Shown here: positions 1-6,539 of the stretch, piece after piece
Position numbering within the stretch: the first letter of the stretch is position 1
Layout of the letters: each line of letters starts with the position of its first letter
NCBI GenBank assembly: GCA_016866575.1
Contig: VGMA01000045.1
Location: 1-11,712, forward strand
DNA length: 11,712 nucleotides
Reading direction: 5' to 3'
Source of the DNA: Chlamydiota bacterium
GTDB lineage: Bacteria > Chlamydiota > Chlamydiia > Chlamydiales > VGMA01
The notes under the pieces: model-generated
Told to the model about the DNA's origin: nothing
Databases searched by the model: none
What the model saw: the letters and a program-made list of their open reading frames with translations, nothing else
Made by a program: the position numbers and the translations under genes

Positions 1-240
1 TACGTGAGAGTAGTGTCTAGCTTCTGTCTCATACTCTACGTGGCTGGTGTTAATTGTAATACCGCGCGCTTTTTCTTCTGGCGCATTATCAATCTGATCA
101 TACCCTCTAGCCTTTGCAAGACCTTTCTTTGAGAGATATGTTGTGATTGCAGCTGTAAGTGTAGTCTTACCATGGTCCACGTGACCGATGGTACCTATAT
201 TTACGTGTGGTTTTTCTCTTTTAAATGCTTCTTTAGCCAT
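1..240 (-). CDS. tuf: Elongation factor Tu, N-terminal part (gene runs off the left edge)
   Basis: The first 80 codons of EF-Tu, the GTPase that delivers aminoacyl-tRNA to the ribosome. Translation from the ATG at 240-238 gives a start MAKEAFKREKPHVNIG. This is followed by the G1/P-loop GHVDHGKT (about residues 19-26) and the switch I region with EEKARGITIN (about residues 55-64). The reading frame is open to base 1, so the remaining four fifths of the gene lie outside the window. A good ribosome binding site, CGGAGG, lies about 10 nt upstream (251-256 region). tRNA-Thr lies 30 nt upstream on the same strand, so the two are probably cotranscribed from the promoter near 409-437. Identity is secure; the partial state is due to the window edge, not to gene damage. 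Confidence 0.98.
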   Translation of the reverse strand, partial: MAKEAFKREKPHVNIGTIGHVDHGKTTLTAAITTYLSKKGLAKARGYDQIDNAPEEKARGITINTSHVEYETEARHYSHV

Positions 241-250
241 GTAGACTTTT

Positions 251-256
251 CCTCCG
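251..256 (-). promoter_or_regulatory. Ribosome binding site of tuf
   Basis: On the minus strand CGGAGG stands 10 nt before the tuf ATG. It is one of the clearest Shine-Dalgarno sites in the window, as expected for one of the most highly expressed proteins in the cell. Confidence 0.8.
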
Positions 257-270
257 ATATGTTATTCTTT

Positions 271-343
271 TGCCCAGAACAGGAATCGAACCTGCGACCT
301 CTTCCTTACCATGGAAACGCTCTACCGACTGAGCTATCTGGGC
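271..343 (-). tRNA. tRNA-Thr (anticodon GGT)
   Basis: A complete 73-nt cloverleaf can be folded by eye. The acceptor stem GCCCAGA pairs perfectly with TCTGGGC. The D arm has the stem GCTC/GAGC. The anticodon stem TTTCC/GGAAG (one G-U pair) closes the loop ATGGTAA, with anticodon GGT reading ACC and ACU. The T arm is GCAGG-TTCGATT-CCTGT. The discriminator base is A. The CCA tail is not encoded: the bases after the discriminator read AAAG, so it must be added by the nucleotidyltransferase. It lies 30 nt upstream of tuf on the same strand. This recalls the thrT-tufB arrangement of E. coli, so one transcript probably yields both tRNA and mRNA. Confidence 0.96.
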
Positions 344-364
344 ATGTTCCTGATCTGTTTTGCG

Positions 365-384
365 AAAGAGGCTTTTTCCTCTCT
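365..384 (-). other. Small hairpin in the tRNA-Thr/tuf leader
   Basis: Between the predicted promoter and tRNA-Thr, AGAGG and CCTCT pair around a six-base loop; one G-U and one A-U pair extend the stem to about seven pairs. No T tract follows, so it is not a terminator. It could affect processing of the tRNA 5' leader, but this is only a guess. Confidence 0.3.
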
Positions 385-408
385 TGCTAATTAAAGCAGA
401 ATGGCGAA

Positions 409-437
409 AGCATAATATTCTCTTAAAAAAAACGCAA
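409..437 (-). promoter_or_regulatory. Probable sigma70-type promoter for tRNA-Thr and tuf
   Basis: On the minus strand TTGCGT (432-437) and TATGCT (409-414) are separated by 17 nt, a good match to the housekeeping consensus. An alternative pair, TTGCTT (436-441) with TATTAT (412-417) at 18 nt, overlaps it. The predicted transcription start near 402 gives a leader of about 60 nt before the tRNA. The region from here to the infA terminator holds no gene that I can support, only AT-rich sequence. Confidence 0.55.
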
Positions 438-569
438 GCAAGATTTTCATTTTTTCCTTTTCAGTACCCAATTCCTATGAAAATCGTTATATCAAGGCAA
501 AAAACCTATATATATCAAGTATTTTGCTAGAAGAAAAAGATCAAAAAAAATGAGAGCCTTTATTATGAA

Positions 570-609
570 AAAAAGAAGATTAGTCCTACCCTTGATTCAA
601 GGGCAGAAC
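570..609 (-). terminator. Probable intrinsic terminator of infA
   Basis: On the minus strand, 26 nt after the infA stop codon, GTTCTGCCCTTG (609-598) pairs with CAAGGGTAGGAC (594-583) around a 3-nt loop. This gives a 12-bp stem with two G-U pairs. A T-rich run ending in seven Ts begins about 4 nt later (570-579). It would separate infA from tRNA-Thr/tuf. Confidence 0.6.
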
Positions 610-634
610 CTCATATTACCTAAATTTTAGATGA

Positions 635-859
635 CTACCCGCGCTGGCGGTAAATGATGCGGCCTTTTTCAAGATCGTATGGAGACATTTCTACACTGAC
701 TCTATCTCCTACGAGTACGCGAATGTTTCTCATGCGCATTTTTCCGCAAAGGTGCGCTTTAATAGTGTGTCCATTGTCTAGTACAACAACGAACATCATA
801 TTTGGAAGAAGTTCTTGTATAACTCCTTCTACTTTTATCGTATCTTCTTTCTTTGACAT
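635..859 (-). CDS. infA: Translation initiation factor IF-1
   Basis: A 74-residue protein, the normal size for IF-1, which binds the ribosomal A site during initiation together with IF-2 and IF-3. The whole chain is one S1-type OB fold. Recognisable family segments are IKVEGVIQELLPNMMF near the start, the basic KMRMRNIRVLVGDRVSVE in the middle, and SPYDLEKGRIIYR at the end, closely matching other bacterial IF-1 proteins. No clear Shine-Dalgarno sequence precedes the ATG at 859-857, but it is the only reasonable start. The gene diverges from sufE and lies upstream of tRNA-Thr/tuf on the same strand, from which a hairpin terminator separates it. Grouping of infA with tuf is also what I recall from Chlamydia. 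Confidence 0.97.
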   Translation of the reverse strand: MSKKEDTIKVEGVIQELLPNMMFVVVLDNGHTIKAHLCGKMRMRNIRVLVGDRVSVEMSPYDLEKGRIIYRQRG

Positions 860-868
860 ATGCTAAAC

Positions 869-917
869 TTGTTTGAATAAATGGGCTATTCGATAACCCA
901 TGTGAATAAAATTTCAA
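869..917. promoter_or_regulatory. Overlapping divergent promoters with a shared palindrome (infA / sufE)
   Basis: Plus strand, for sufE: TTGTTT (869-874), 17 nt, GATAAC (892-897). Minus strand, for infA: TTGAAA (917-912), 16 nt, TATCGA (895-890). An imperfect 21-bp palindrome (881-901) covers both -10 elements; eight of its ten base pairs match, with arms ATGGG and CCCAT. The two promoters would compete for polymerase. The palindrome could be an operator, or a small hairpin in the RNA. The promoter elements are inferred from consensus only. Confidence 0.4.
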
Positions 918-929
918 AAAGATGCTAAC

Positions 930-1364
930 ATGGAAATTGATTTTGCTCAATGTTTAAAGAGACAAGAGGATCTAAAAGAGTTTTTTCCCGCCTCTTTAAC
1001 CTCTGAAGAAAAATATTTTAAAATAATTTCTTTCGGAAGCCGCTTGTCAGCCTTCCCCCCTGAAGAAAAGAAAGAGGAAAATAGAATCACAGGCTGTCAG
1101 TCAATCACCTTTTTAATTGGTCAAAAAGAAGAGGGTAAAATATTTTTTAAAGCATACTCTGAAGCTCTTATCACAAAAGGCGTAATAGCCCTTTTAATTG
1201 AAGTTTATCAGGGGCAAACTCCTGAAACCATACTAAAATGCCCCCCTCATTTTTTACAAACCCTAGGAATTTTTGCTTCATTGTCACCAACACGTGCGCA
1301 AGGTTTAAAAAGTTTTTATGAGAAAATGTTAAAAATAGCCGTTAAAAACTTTTCTTTATCTTAG
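930..1364 (+). CDS. sufE: SufE-family sulfur acceptor / desulfurase activator
   Basis: A 144-residue protein, the usual SufE length. SufE takes persulfide sulfur from the cysteine desulfurase SufS and passes it to the SufBCD scaffold for Fe-S cluster assembly in the cytoplasm. The key motif NRITGCQS places the acceptor cysteine at residue 56 (E. coli SufE uses Cys51). The C-terminal segment SPTRAQGLKSFYEKM matches the family pattern SPSRANGL. No SufS or SufBCD gene is nearby, so the partners must be encoded elsewhere. The start ATG lacks an obvious Shine-Dalgarno sequence. The homolog CsdE is an alternative name, since the two cannot be separated by eye. I see no clear terminator between it and the next gene. 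Confidence 0.93.
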   Translation: MEIDFAQCLKRQEDLKEFFPASLTSEEKYFKIISFGSRLSAFPPEEKKEENRITGCQSITFLIGQKEEGKIFFKAYSEALITKGVIALLIEVYQGQTPETILKCPPHFLQTLGIFASLSPTRAQGLKSFYEKMLKIAVKNFSLS

Positions 1365-1371
1365 TTTGATC

Positions 1372-1400
1372 TTGTTTTTTTCTTAATATTTAAATATAAT
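1372..1400 (+). promoter_or_regulatory. Strong predicted promoter for the Inc-like gene
   Basis: TTGTTT (1372-1377) and a perfect TATAAT (1395-1400) are separated by exactly 17 nt, with an AT-rich spacer. The start of transcription would be near 1407, giving a leader of about 27 nt before the ATG at 1434. It is the best -10 match seen in the window and suggests that this gene is transcribed separately from sufE. Confidence 0.65.
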
Positions 1401-1433
1401 TAATCGACAAAAATAAAAAAGCGAGAACCTCTG

Positions 1434-2471
1434 ATGGCGATTAATATACATCATAATTTAATCTCTGATAATCTAAAACCACTAGATTTGACATATACTC
1501 CAAGCAGGGAATTGAACGCAGAATTCGAGGAAGTTCCTAAAAAAAAGTTTGAGGATCTAAGCTCTCAGGCATTTTTGAATAGATTTCTATCGATTATTTG
1601 TACTGTAGCATTTGCAATCATCGGAGTTGGAGCAATGGCTGTAACTGCTATTTTTGCTCCTATAGCTTTACCTTTTGTCCTTCTTGGCGTTTTAGCTACC
1701 ATCCCACTGATCAAACAGTATGTTTACGACTATTTTGAATCTCAAAGAACAATAGCTCTAGACAGTTCAGATGTACAAAAAAAGGTTTTGGATGAACTTT
1801 CACTACTAGAGAATCAAACTGAGGAAGAATTAGACCAATTTATTGATGAATTAGGCTTAGACAAAGAAGCATACCACGCGAATCCCGATAAATTTAAAGC
1901 AGTAGCTGCAGAATATAAAGGAGCTCTTAGCGCTCTTGAGCAGGCCCTTGAATCTTCTAATATTGAAATGACAAGGGTTGATGAAGCAATAGCACGAGAA
2001 ATTGATAATGAAACACAAGCTACTCATTCAGGGCAGCCCTTTTCTTGCCAAAAAAGGATGAATCTTATTGAAGCGCATGCAGAAAGAGAAGCTCATGAGT
2101 ATAAGATTACAGAAGTAAAATTACTTGCCTTAAAAGTAAAGGCGGCGTGGTATCTACATCTTCTAAGAAATACCCACTACCCTAGATCCTGTAATGAAGA
2201 GATCTTTATGTACAAAATCCATGCTATGCATAGGTCTCTGAACAGTTCAACATCCAACCGCCTACCTAACCACCTTAGAGATCCTTATCTAGGCTTAGAA
2301 AACGGGGAAATTCTTTCTAGAAAAGCTGTATATCAACTTTCTATTGATGATCTATCCTACGTTTTTAGTAGAGGCGCTTATGCTGTTGAAAGAGTATTTC
2401 AAAACTCACTGGCAGCTCAAGACAATCAATTATACTTAGTAGATCAAGACGAATTAGATCTTATCGCATAA
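1434..2471 (+). CDS. Inc-like membrane protein, candidate inclusion-membrane effector
   Basis: A 345-residue protein that I cannot assign to a named family. After a polar N-terminus of about 50 residues come two adjacent hydrophobic stretches (about residues 51-71 and 74-93) split by a very short turn, then KQYVYDYFESQ. This bilobed hydrophobic hairpin is the hallmark of chlamydial Inc proteins, which are secreted by the type III system and inserted in the inclusion membrane. No cleavable signal peptide is seen, as expected for such proteins. The rest is hydrophilic and mostly helical, with charged, coiled-coil-like stretches around residues 115-240, and it ends in the acidic DQDELDLIA. The gene has its own promoter and terminator and is flanked by unrelated housekeeping genes, which is typical of lineage-specific effectors. 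Alternatives are an ordinary two-helix inner-membrane protein. The CDS is secure; the Inc role is inference. Confidence 0.82.
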   Translation: MAINIHHNLISDNLKPLDLTYTPSRELNAEFEEVPKKKFEDLSSQAFLNRFLSIICTVAFAIIGVGAMAVTAIFAPIALPFVLLGVLATIPLIKQYVYDYFESQRTIALDSSDVQKKVLDELSLLENQTEEELDQFIDELGLDKEAYHANPDKFKAVAAEYKGALSALEQALESSNIEMTRVDEAIAREIDNETQATHSGQPFSCQKRMNLIEAHAEREAHEYKITEVKLLALKVKAAWYLHLLRNTHYPRSCNEEIFMYKIHAMHRSLNSSTSNRLPNHLRDPYLGLENGEILSRKAVYQLSIDDLSYVFSRGAYAVERVFQNSLAAQDNQLYLVDQDELDLIA

Positions 2472-2488
2472 GATCAACAATTTTCTAG

Positions 2489-2526
2489 AAAAGATCCCTA
2501 AATTCTGATTTTAGGGATCTTTTTTT
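2489..2526. terminator. Bidirectional intrinsic terminator overlapping the end of the peptidase gene
   Basis: AAGATCCCTAAA (2491-2502) and TTTAGGGATCTT (2510-2521) form a perfect 12-bp stem, extendable to 14, around a 7-nt loop. On the plus strand a run of Ts follows to 2526 and ends the Inc-like transcript. On the minus strand the arm is followed by TTTTC, so it can also stop the peptidase operon. The last codons and the stop codon of the peptidase (2498-2500) lie inside the stem. Confidence 0.85.
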
Positions 2527-3637
2527 GCATTCCGCCTGTGATATGCAGTTTATGATCTTGAATCAAAACATTTGTCTCAAGACGTACACCAAATCGATCC
2601 GTTAAATAAATACCAGGCTCAACAGAATAGCAAGTATTAGGAAGAATCTGACGAGTATCATAGGTTTCATAGCTATCAAAATGGGCTCCCATACCATGCA
2701 AGACTGTGTCGATACTATGACCTAGTCGATGGATAAAACACTCTCCATAACCTGCCTTTTCGATAACACTTCTTGCAACTTGATCCACTTCATATCCGTA
2801 CACAGGATCTTTATTTTCTATACGTGAGCGCAAAAATTCTATCGCGTTTTCCTGAGCCATTAGCACAATTTGAAAAATTTCTTCGTAATAAGGATCTATG
2901 ACATCGCCAACAAAACATACTCTAGTAATATCTGCATAGACGCTATCTGGTTCATTTTTTCTGCACCATAGATCTATGAGTAACGGCTGACCTTGCAAAA
3001 TGGTGGCTTTTTCACTTTTAGGTGCATAATGTGGATTTGCGCTATTTTTACCAAACGCAACTATAGGTGGATGGTCTGTTATACAGTGATGACGCTCAAA
3101 ATACTGAAGAATTTGTTTTTGTAAGCCTTTTTCTGTATTAGATTTAGGATTTTCATAAACTTCTTCAATAGCTCCTTGGACAACTGATGCTGCATACAAA
3201 TGGCTTTGTATTTGCTCTTTAGTTAGAGTCGATAATAGCAATTGAATCAGCTTTTGAGATGATGACACTTTGAATCCAAGGCTATGTAATAGCGAAATGG
3301 TACCGCCATCGGTGTACGAAATAGTGGGGATCTCTTGAGAAATTTCTACTGCTATATTAGCCTTATAAGGGATAAAAGTTTTTAAAAGCTCTTGAAATTC
3401 TCTCCACCCTGCATAATAAACAGTTCTTCCTTCTATATGACTAAGCACATCTTGTTCTATTTTATGAACAACTTTGACAGGCTCACCCTCTTTGGGGCAA
3501 AAATAAAAAAAACGCCTTGTAATGTGTTTGCTGTTTGGAATCTTTAAGATCCGTCTTGCTATCGGATTATCTGTAAGAAGCCATCCATCGATGTTTGTTT
3601 GTTTAAGTGCGGACTGAATATTTAGTGATAAAGACAT
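2498..3637 (-). CDS. M24-family metallopeptidase (Xaa-Pro aminopeptidase / prolidase type)
   Basis: A 379-residue pita-bread-fold peptidase, expected to release N-terminal residues from X-Pro peptides or split X-Pro dipeptides in the cytoplasm. An N-terminal creatinase-like domain (about 1-135) precedes the catalytic domain (about 140-370). All five metal ligands are visible: Asp222 in LLIDLWC, Asp236 in ADITR, His307 in HRLGHSID, Glu340 in YSVEPGIY and Glu354 in RLETN. His203 in NPHY is the usual second-shell histidine. It is the last gene of the five-gene minus-strand operon. Its ATG overlaps the end of the HEAT-repeat gene by 16 nt and has no clear Shine-Dalgarno sequence, so it probably depends on translational coupling. 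The choice between PepP and PepQ activity cannot be made from sequence alone. Confidence 0.92.
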   Translation of the reverse strand: MSLSLNIQSALKQTNIDGWLLTDNPIARRILKIPNSKHITRRFFYFCPKEGEPVKVVHKIEQDVLSHIEGRTVYYAGWREFQELLKTFIPYKANIAVEISQEIPTISYTDGGTISLLHSLGFKVSSSQKLIQLLLSTLTKEQIQSHLYAASVVQGAIEEVYENPKSNTEKGLQKQILQYFERHHCITDHPPIVAFGKNSANPHYAPKSEKATILQGQPLLIDLWCRKNEPDSVYADITRVCFVGDVIDPYYEEIFQIVLMAQENAIEFLRSRIENKDPVYGYEVDQVARSVIEKAGYGECFIHRLGHSIDTVLHGMGAHFDSYETYDTRQILPNTCYSVEPGIYLTDRFGVRLETNVLIQDHKLHITGGMQKKIPKIRI

Positions 3638-5361
3638 TGTATAATACTTGATGCTGCAACTATTCTTAATTCTTGGAAAGGTTTATGAAGGATATTGAGC
3701 AAAAAAGGGATTGAGTCTCTATCTCCTATAGCGCCTAGTGCATTTAGGATATACACTTGATGGTCCCACTCCACTTTTTCAAAAGCATTCTCTAAAATCC
3801 CTTTTACGGAAGTATCTTTAGCAAAAAAAGCAAGCGCCAGCGCTGCCTGAAGAACTACTCTTTCATCTTGGTCATCTAAAAGCTTTCGAATTAGTTCAAT
3901 AGCTTGGAAACTCCCCTCTTCTATGAGAACACCCGCAGTGGATCCTATAATAGCCCAAATACCCTCTTGAAGAAAATTTCTGATCGCTTCTTCTGATTTT
4001 TCATAACCTACGATTGTTAAACGATTTAGAATATCTAATCGGGTAAATTGATCGACAAGAAGCGGATATCTTGGGATGTGTGGCACATGTCTTTGCTGAC
4101 TGGGTTCTAAGGAAGCAAAAATCGGGTGCTCGTGGTGATCAAAAGCAATTTGCTGCTTGGTTTGTTTTAAAAAACCGAATAAGTAATCACATGCTACGGA
4201 GACATCTGTTCTTTGACCCAGCATGCCAAGAGCCAGATTTGCTTTGACAAATGGATCTTGTGCTTCATAAAAATGCTTTTGCACATAGATTGAACCAATG
4301 AATCCGGTAGAAGAGAGGACTGATGCAGCTAAGCGCCGATTTCTCGGTTCTTTGCAAGAAAGCCAATCTGCAAAAACTTTTGCTGCTTTTGGCGCATCGT
4401 ATTGCATCATTACCCATGCGGACGTTAAAGAAATAGCGGGATGAGGATCTTCTAAGAGCTTATCGATCTTAGATATGACTAACTCTTGCTTTGTATTATC
4501 AAGTTTCATGCTTGCTAAAAGCTTAAGAGCTGAAATGCGCACATAAAGCGAAGGATCTTCTATGAGCTGTAAAACTTCATCTGCTACATCATTCATCCTA
4601 AATCGCCTTACAAGTTCTAGCCCTAGCTGACGAAAACCTGTTCTAGCGCTTGAAAAAAGCTCTTTTCTTTCTCGTGTGCCAAGATTTTTATAAAAAGAAG
4701 CCATAGCTTTGATTGCTAGCATCTTTTCTTCTGCTGATGAATCTTTTGAAGAGAGAATATCTTCTAGAAGAGGCCTAGCTTCTTTTAAACAAAATCCTTC
4801 AAGGGCGCTTAGTGCTTCTAAGCGAACAAACCAATTCTTCTCTTCCTTGATAAGACGAATGAGCTCCAAACCTAAAAGTTTATCTCGATATTGCGCTGAA
4901 AGTCTAGCAGCAAGAGCTCTTAGATAAGCATTAGAAGAGCGAAGTGCATCGATAAAAAATGGCACAGCCTTTACATCATGCGTAAGAAATGCTCCCACTA
5001 ATGCGTGCATATGTGTTGTTTGCGGCTGAAAAGTTCCATCTTTTAAAACTCCCCATGCCAACTCTTCTAGTAGCGAAAAATGATTTTTAATGTCTAAATT
5101 TTCTAAAGAAGAAAATTTTTCAAACATCGCTAGCGCTTCTTGAGAGCGGCCGCTTCTTGAATATGCTTTGATCAATGATGCGAGAACTTCTTTAGAATCA
5201 GGAAAAAGCGAAAGACCCATTTTCGCTTCATCAATGGCAGCATTGAAATCCTTGATAACAAGTTGAGCTTGTATGCGGCTCACAAAATCATTTTCCGTTG
5301 CTATTGTACCCGCTAGAAGAGAGTTAAAGCATCCGAAAATGATTAAGGAGTGTTTAAGCAA
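3622..5361 (-). CDS. Exported TPR/HEAT-repeat protein, probable periplasmic scaffold
   Basis: A 579-residue protein when started at the TTG at 5361-5359. I prefer that start because GGGGGA stands about 5 nt upstream and the codon overlaps the stop of the HIT gene by 8 nt. It also yields a signal-peptide-like N-terminus MLKHSLIIFGCFNSLLAG, with possible cleavage near residue 21. A longer frame reaches 5427 but gives an implausible start inside the HIT gene. Residues about 25-95 look like TPR units (DFNAAIDEAKMGLSLFPDS and SGRSQEALAMFEKF). From about 125 to the end runs a chain of HEAT-like helical repeats, with recurring patterns such as VRLEALSALEGF, LYVRISALKLLASM, ERVVLQAALALAFFA and ELRIVAASSII. 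These solenoids bind other proteins; no catalytic motif is seen. I recall a similar hypothetical next to the HIT and MYG1 genes in Chlamydia (around CT384-CT386), unchecked. Function unknown. Confidence 0.85.
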   Translation of the reverse strand: MLKHSLIIFGCFNSLLAGTIATENDFVSRIQAQLVIKDFNAAIDEAKMGLSLFPDSKEVLASLIKAYSRSGRSQEALAMFEKFSSLENLDIKNHFSLLEELAWGVLKDGTFQPQTTHMHALVGAFLTHDVKAVPFFIDALRSSNAYLRALAARLSAQYRDKLLGLELIRLIKEEKNWFVRLEALSALEGFCLKEARPLLEDILSSKDSSAEEKMLAIKAMASFYKNLGTRERKELFSSARTGFRQLGLELVRRFRMNDVADEVLQLIEDPSLYVRISALKLLASMKLDNTKQELVISKIDKLLEDPHPAISLTSAWVMMQYDAPKAAKVFADWLSCKEPRNRRLAASVLSSTGFIGSIYVQKHFYEAQDPFVKANLALGMLGQRTDVSVACDYLFGFLKQTKQQIAFDHHEHPIFASLEPSQQRHVPHIPRYPLLVDQFTRLDILNRLTIVGYEKSEEAIRNFLQEGIWAIIGSTAGVLIEEGSFQAIELIRKLLDDQDERVVLQAALALAFFAKDTSVKGILENAFEKVEWDHQVYILNALGAIGDRDSIPFLLNILHKPFQELRIVAASSIIQCLYH

Positions 5362-5692
5362 AATTTTCCCCCATGGTTCTTCCTGCCAAAAAATGGATAT
5401 GCAGATGAAAAACAGTCTGCCCTGCATCAGGTCCGTTATTAACGATTAGACGATAATCTTCAACACCTAATTTTTTAGCAATATTTTGCGCTGCCATGAT
5501 CATTTTAGGCATGTAGATCTCAAGATCTTGATGATCCATCTGTTGCAAACTAGGAACTGCTTTTTTTGATATTATCAAATAATGGTGGGGTGCTTTTGGA
5601 TAGATATCTTGGATCACTATCACAAATTCATCTTCTAGTAAAATTGTTGCGGGCAATTTTCTAGCAATAATTCTTTCAAATATAGTTTCCAC
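5354..5692 (-). CDS. HIT-family nucleotide hydrolase (HINT-like)
   Basis: A 112-residue protein of the histidine triad superfamily, whose HINT branch hydrolyses nucleoside phosphoramidates and adenylated substrates. The triad HLHIHFL gives His96, His98 and His100, with His100 close to the C-terminus as in HINT proteins. Other family marks are DIYPKAPHHYLIISKK (about 29-44) and VNNGPDAGQTVFH (84-96). The C-terminus ends in GRTMGENFA and lacks the tryptophan-containing tail of many HINT proteins. The start is a GTG (5692-5690) preceded at 7 nt by GGAG; it overlaps the end of the MYG1-family gene by 17 nt. The HEAT-repeat gene begins inside its last codons. Probably cytoplasmic; the physiological substrate is unknown. 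Confidence 0.95.
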   Translation of the reverse strand: METIFERIIARKLPATILLEDEFVIVIQDIYPKAPHHYLIISKKAVPSLQQMDHQDLEIYMPKMIMAAQNIAKKLGVEDYRLIVNNGPDAGQTVFHLHIHFLAGRTMGENFA

Positions 5693-6539
5693 AAATGAGC
5701 TCCAAGGCTTTAATGGCGTCTTCTTTTGTTTCCCAAATAGATATAAATCTCTCTTTATGACAAAAAATGGAACCTTTGATTCCCGAAACGTTTGCTAGAT
5801 CATGATTGGTAAGTCCTGCCCAGTCTATAGGCAAAGGAACTCGCACTTTCATCCTCTCTTCATAAGAAGGAGGAATACCTCTTAGCTTCCAATGATTTCC
5901 TGAAGGCATAATCACAAATTCTGCAGTGTGATTTTCACCACCCATTTCAAAAAAAGACTCAAGCCATGGAATTGGTTCATCAAAAATGAGACATCTACTA
6001 TTTTCTTGCATCACTTTTGCCACTTGCTGCTTACAAGAGCTGATATAGATAAATCGCTCTTTAGTGCGTAAAAGAAATTTACGTACAAATCCTACTGCTT
6101 CAAAAAACGCCTTATCCAGTTCTTCTTTAGTAGCTTCATACGATGTAGGAATAAAGCTAGAAATTACATTCGAAAACGTGCAAATCCCCACAGGAGCGGT
6201 ATAAGCACCGTTATCTATCAAATCTACGCCATGTACGAGGTTTCTATCTAAGTACTCTGCATATTCGTGCGAAAAGATCTTCTGATTTTTCAGGTATTTG
6301 AGAATCATGCCAGCACTACTAAGACCTTCTTTATAGTCCGCTTGATGATGATCGAATCTTTTTTTCTCTGGATCATAAACACCACCAACATCACATACAA
6401 AATCACATTTAGATAGCAATCTTTCATCTCTTGTGCGGATCACTTTTGAAATATCAACTAGACCAGCTTCGACTAGCAAAGCCACTGCAGTTACTTCATC
6501 AGCATGAAAGGTTCCATCATGTATACCACAACTCATCAT
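5676..6539 (-). CDS. MYG1-family DHH-type metal-dependent hydrolase
   Basis: A 287-residue protein of the MYG1 (UPF0160) family, related to DHH phosphoesterases; the eukaryotic member is a 3'-5' RNA exonuclease. Near the N-terminus HDGTFHADEV (residues 7-16) supplies His and Asp metal ligands. CDVGGVYDP with Asp50 and the DHHQ motif (63-66) complete the site. The C-terminal part has the conserved pattern RVPLPIDWAGL...GSIFCHKERFI. The ATG at 6539-6537 forms an ATGA overlap with the stop of the exporter gene and has GAGG 5 nt upstream; the ATG one codon later is equally possible. A longer frame back to 6590 would only add residues encoded inside the exporter gene and is rejected. The bacterial substrate is not established. 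Confidence 0.94.
   Translation of the reverse strand: MMSCGIHDGTFHADEVTAVALLVEAGLVDISKVIRTRDERLLSKCDFVCDVGGVYDPEKKRFDHHQADYKEGLSSAGMILKYLKNQKIFSHEYAEYLDRNLVHGVDLIDNGAYTAPVGICTFSNVISSFIPTSYEATKEELDKAFFEAVGFVRKFLLRTKERFIYISSCKQQVAKVMQENSRCLIFDEPIPWLESFFEMGGENHTAEFVIMPSGNHWKLRGIPPSYEERMKVRVPLPIDWAGLTNHDLANVSGIKGSIFCHKERFISIWETKEDAIKALELICGNYI

Noticed and set aside
172..390. Plus-strand open frame of 72 codons
   Set aside because: It lies antisense to tRNA-Thr and the start of tuf; the peptide has no family features and is explained by those two genes.
495..530. AT-rich stretch with GCAAAA/TTTTGC ends, possible hairpin between infA and the tRNA
   Set aside because: Only about six weak pairs with a long AT loop; not convincing as a terminator or RNA gene.
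654..950. Open frames antisense to and out of frame with infA
   Set aside because: Both overlap the secure infA gene and its upstream region, and their peptides look random.
3622..5361. Lipoprotein reading of Cys11 in the HEAT-repeat protein
   Set aside because: The preceding residues IIFG only loosely fit a lipobox and the hydrophobic stretch before it is too short; an ordinary signal peptide fits better.
3622..5427. Longer start for the HEAT-repeat protein at 5427
   Set aside because: It would add 22 residues coded inside the HIT gene and bury the signal-peptide-like segment; the TTG at 5361 has a better ribosome binding site.
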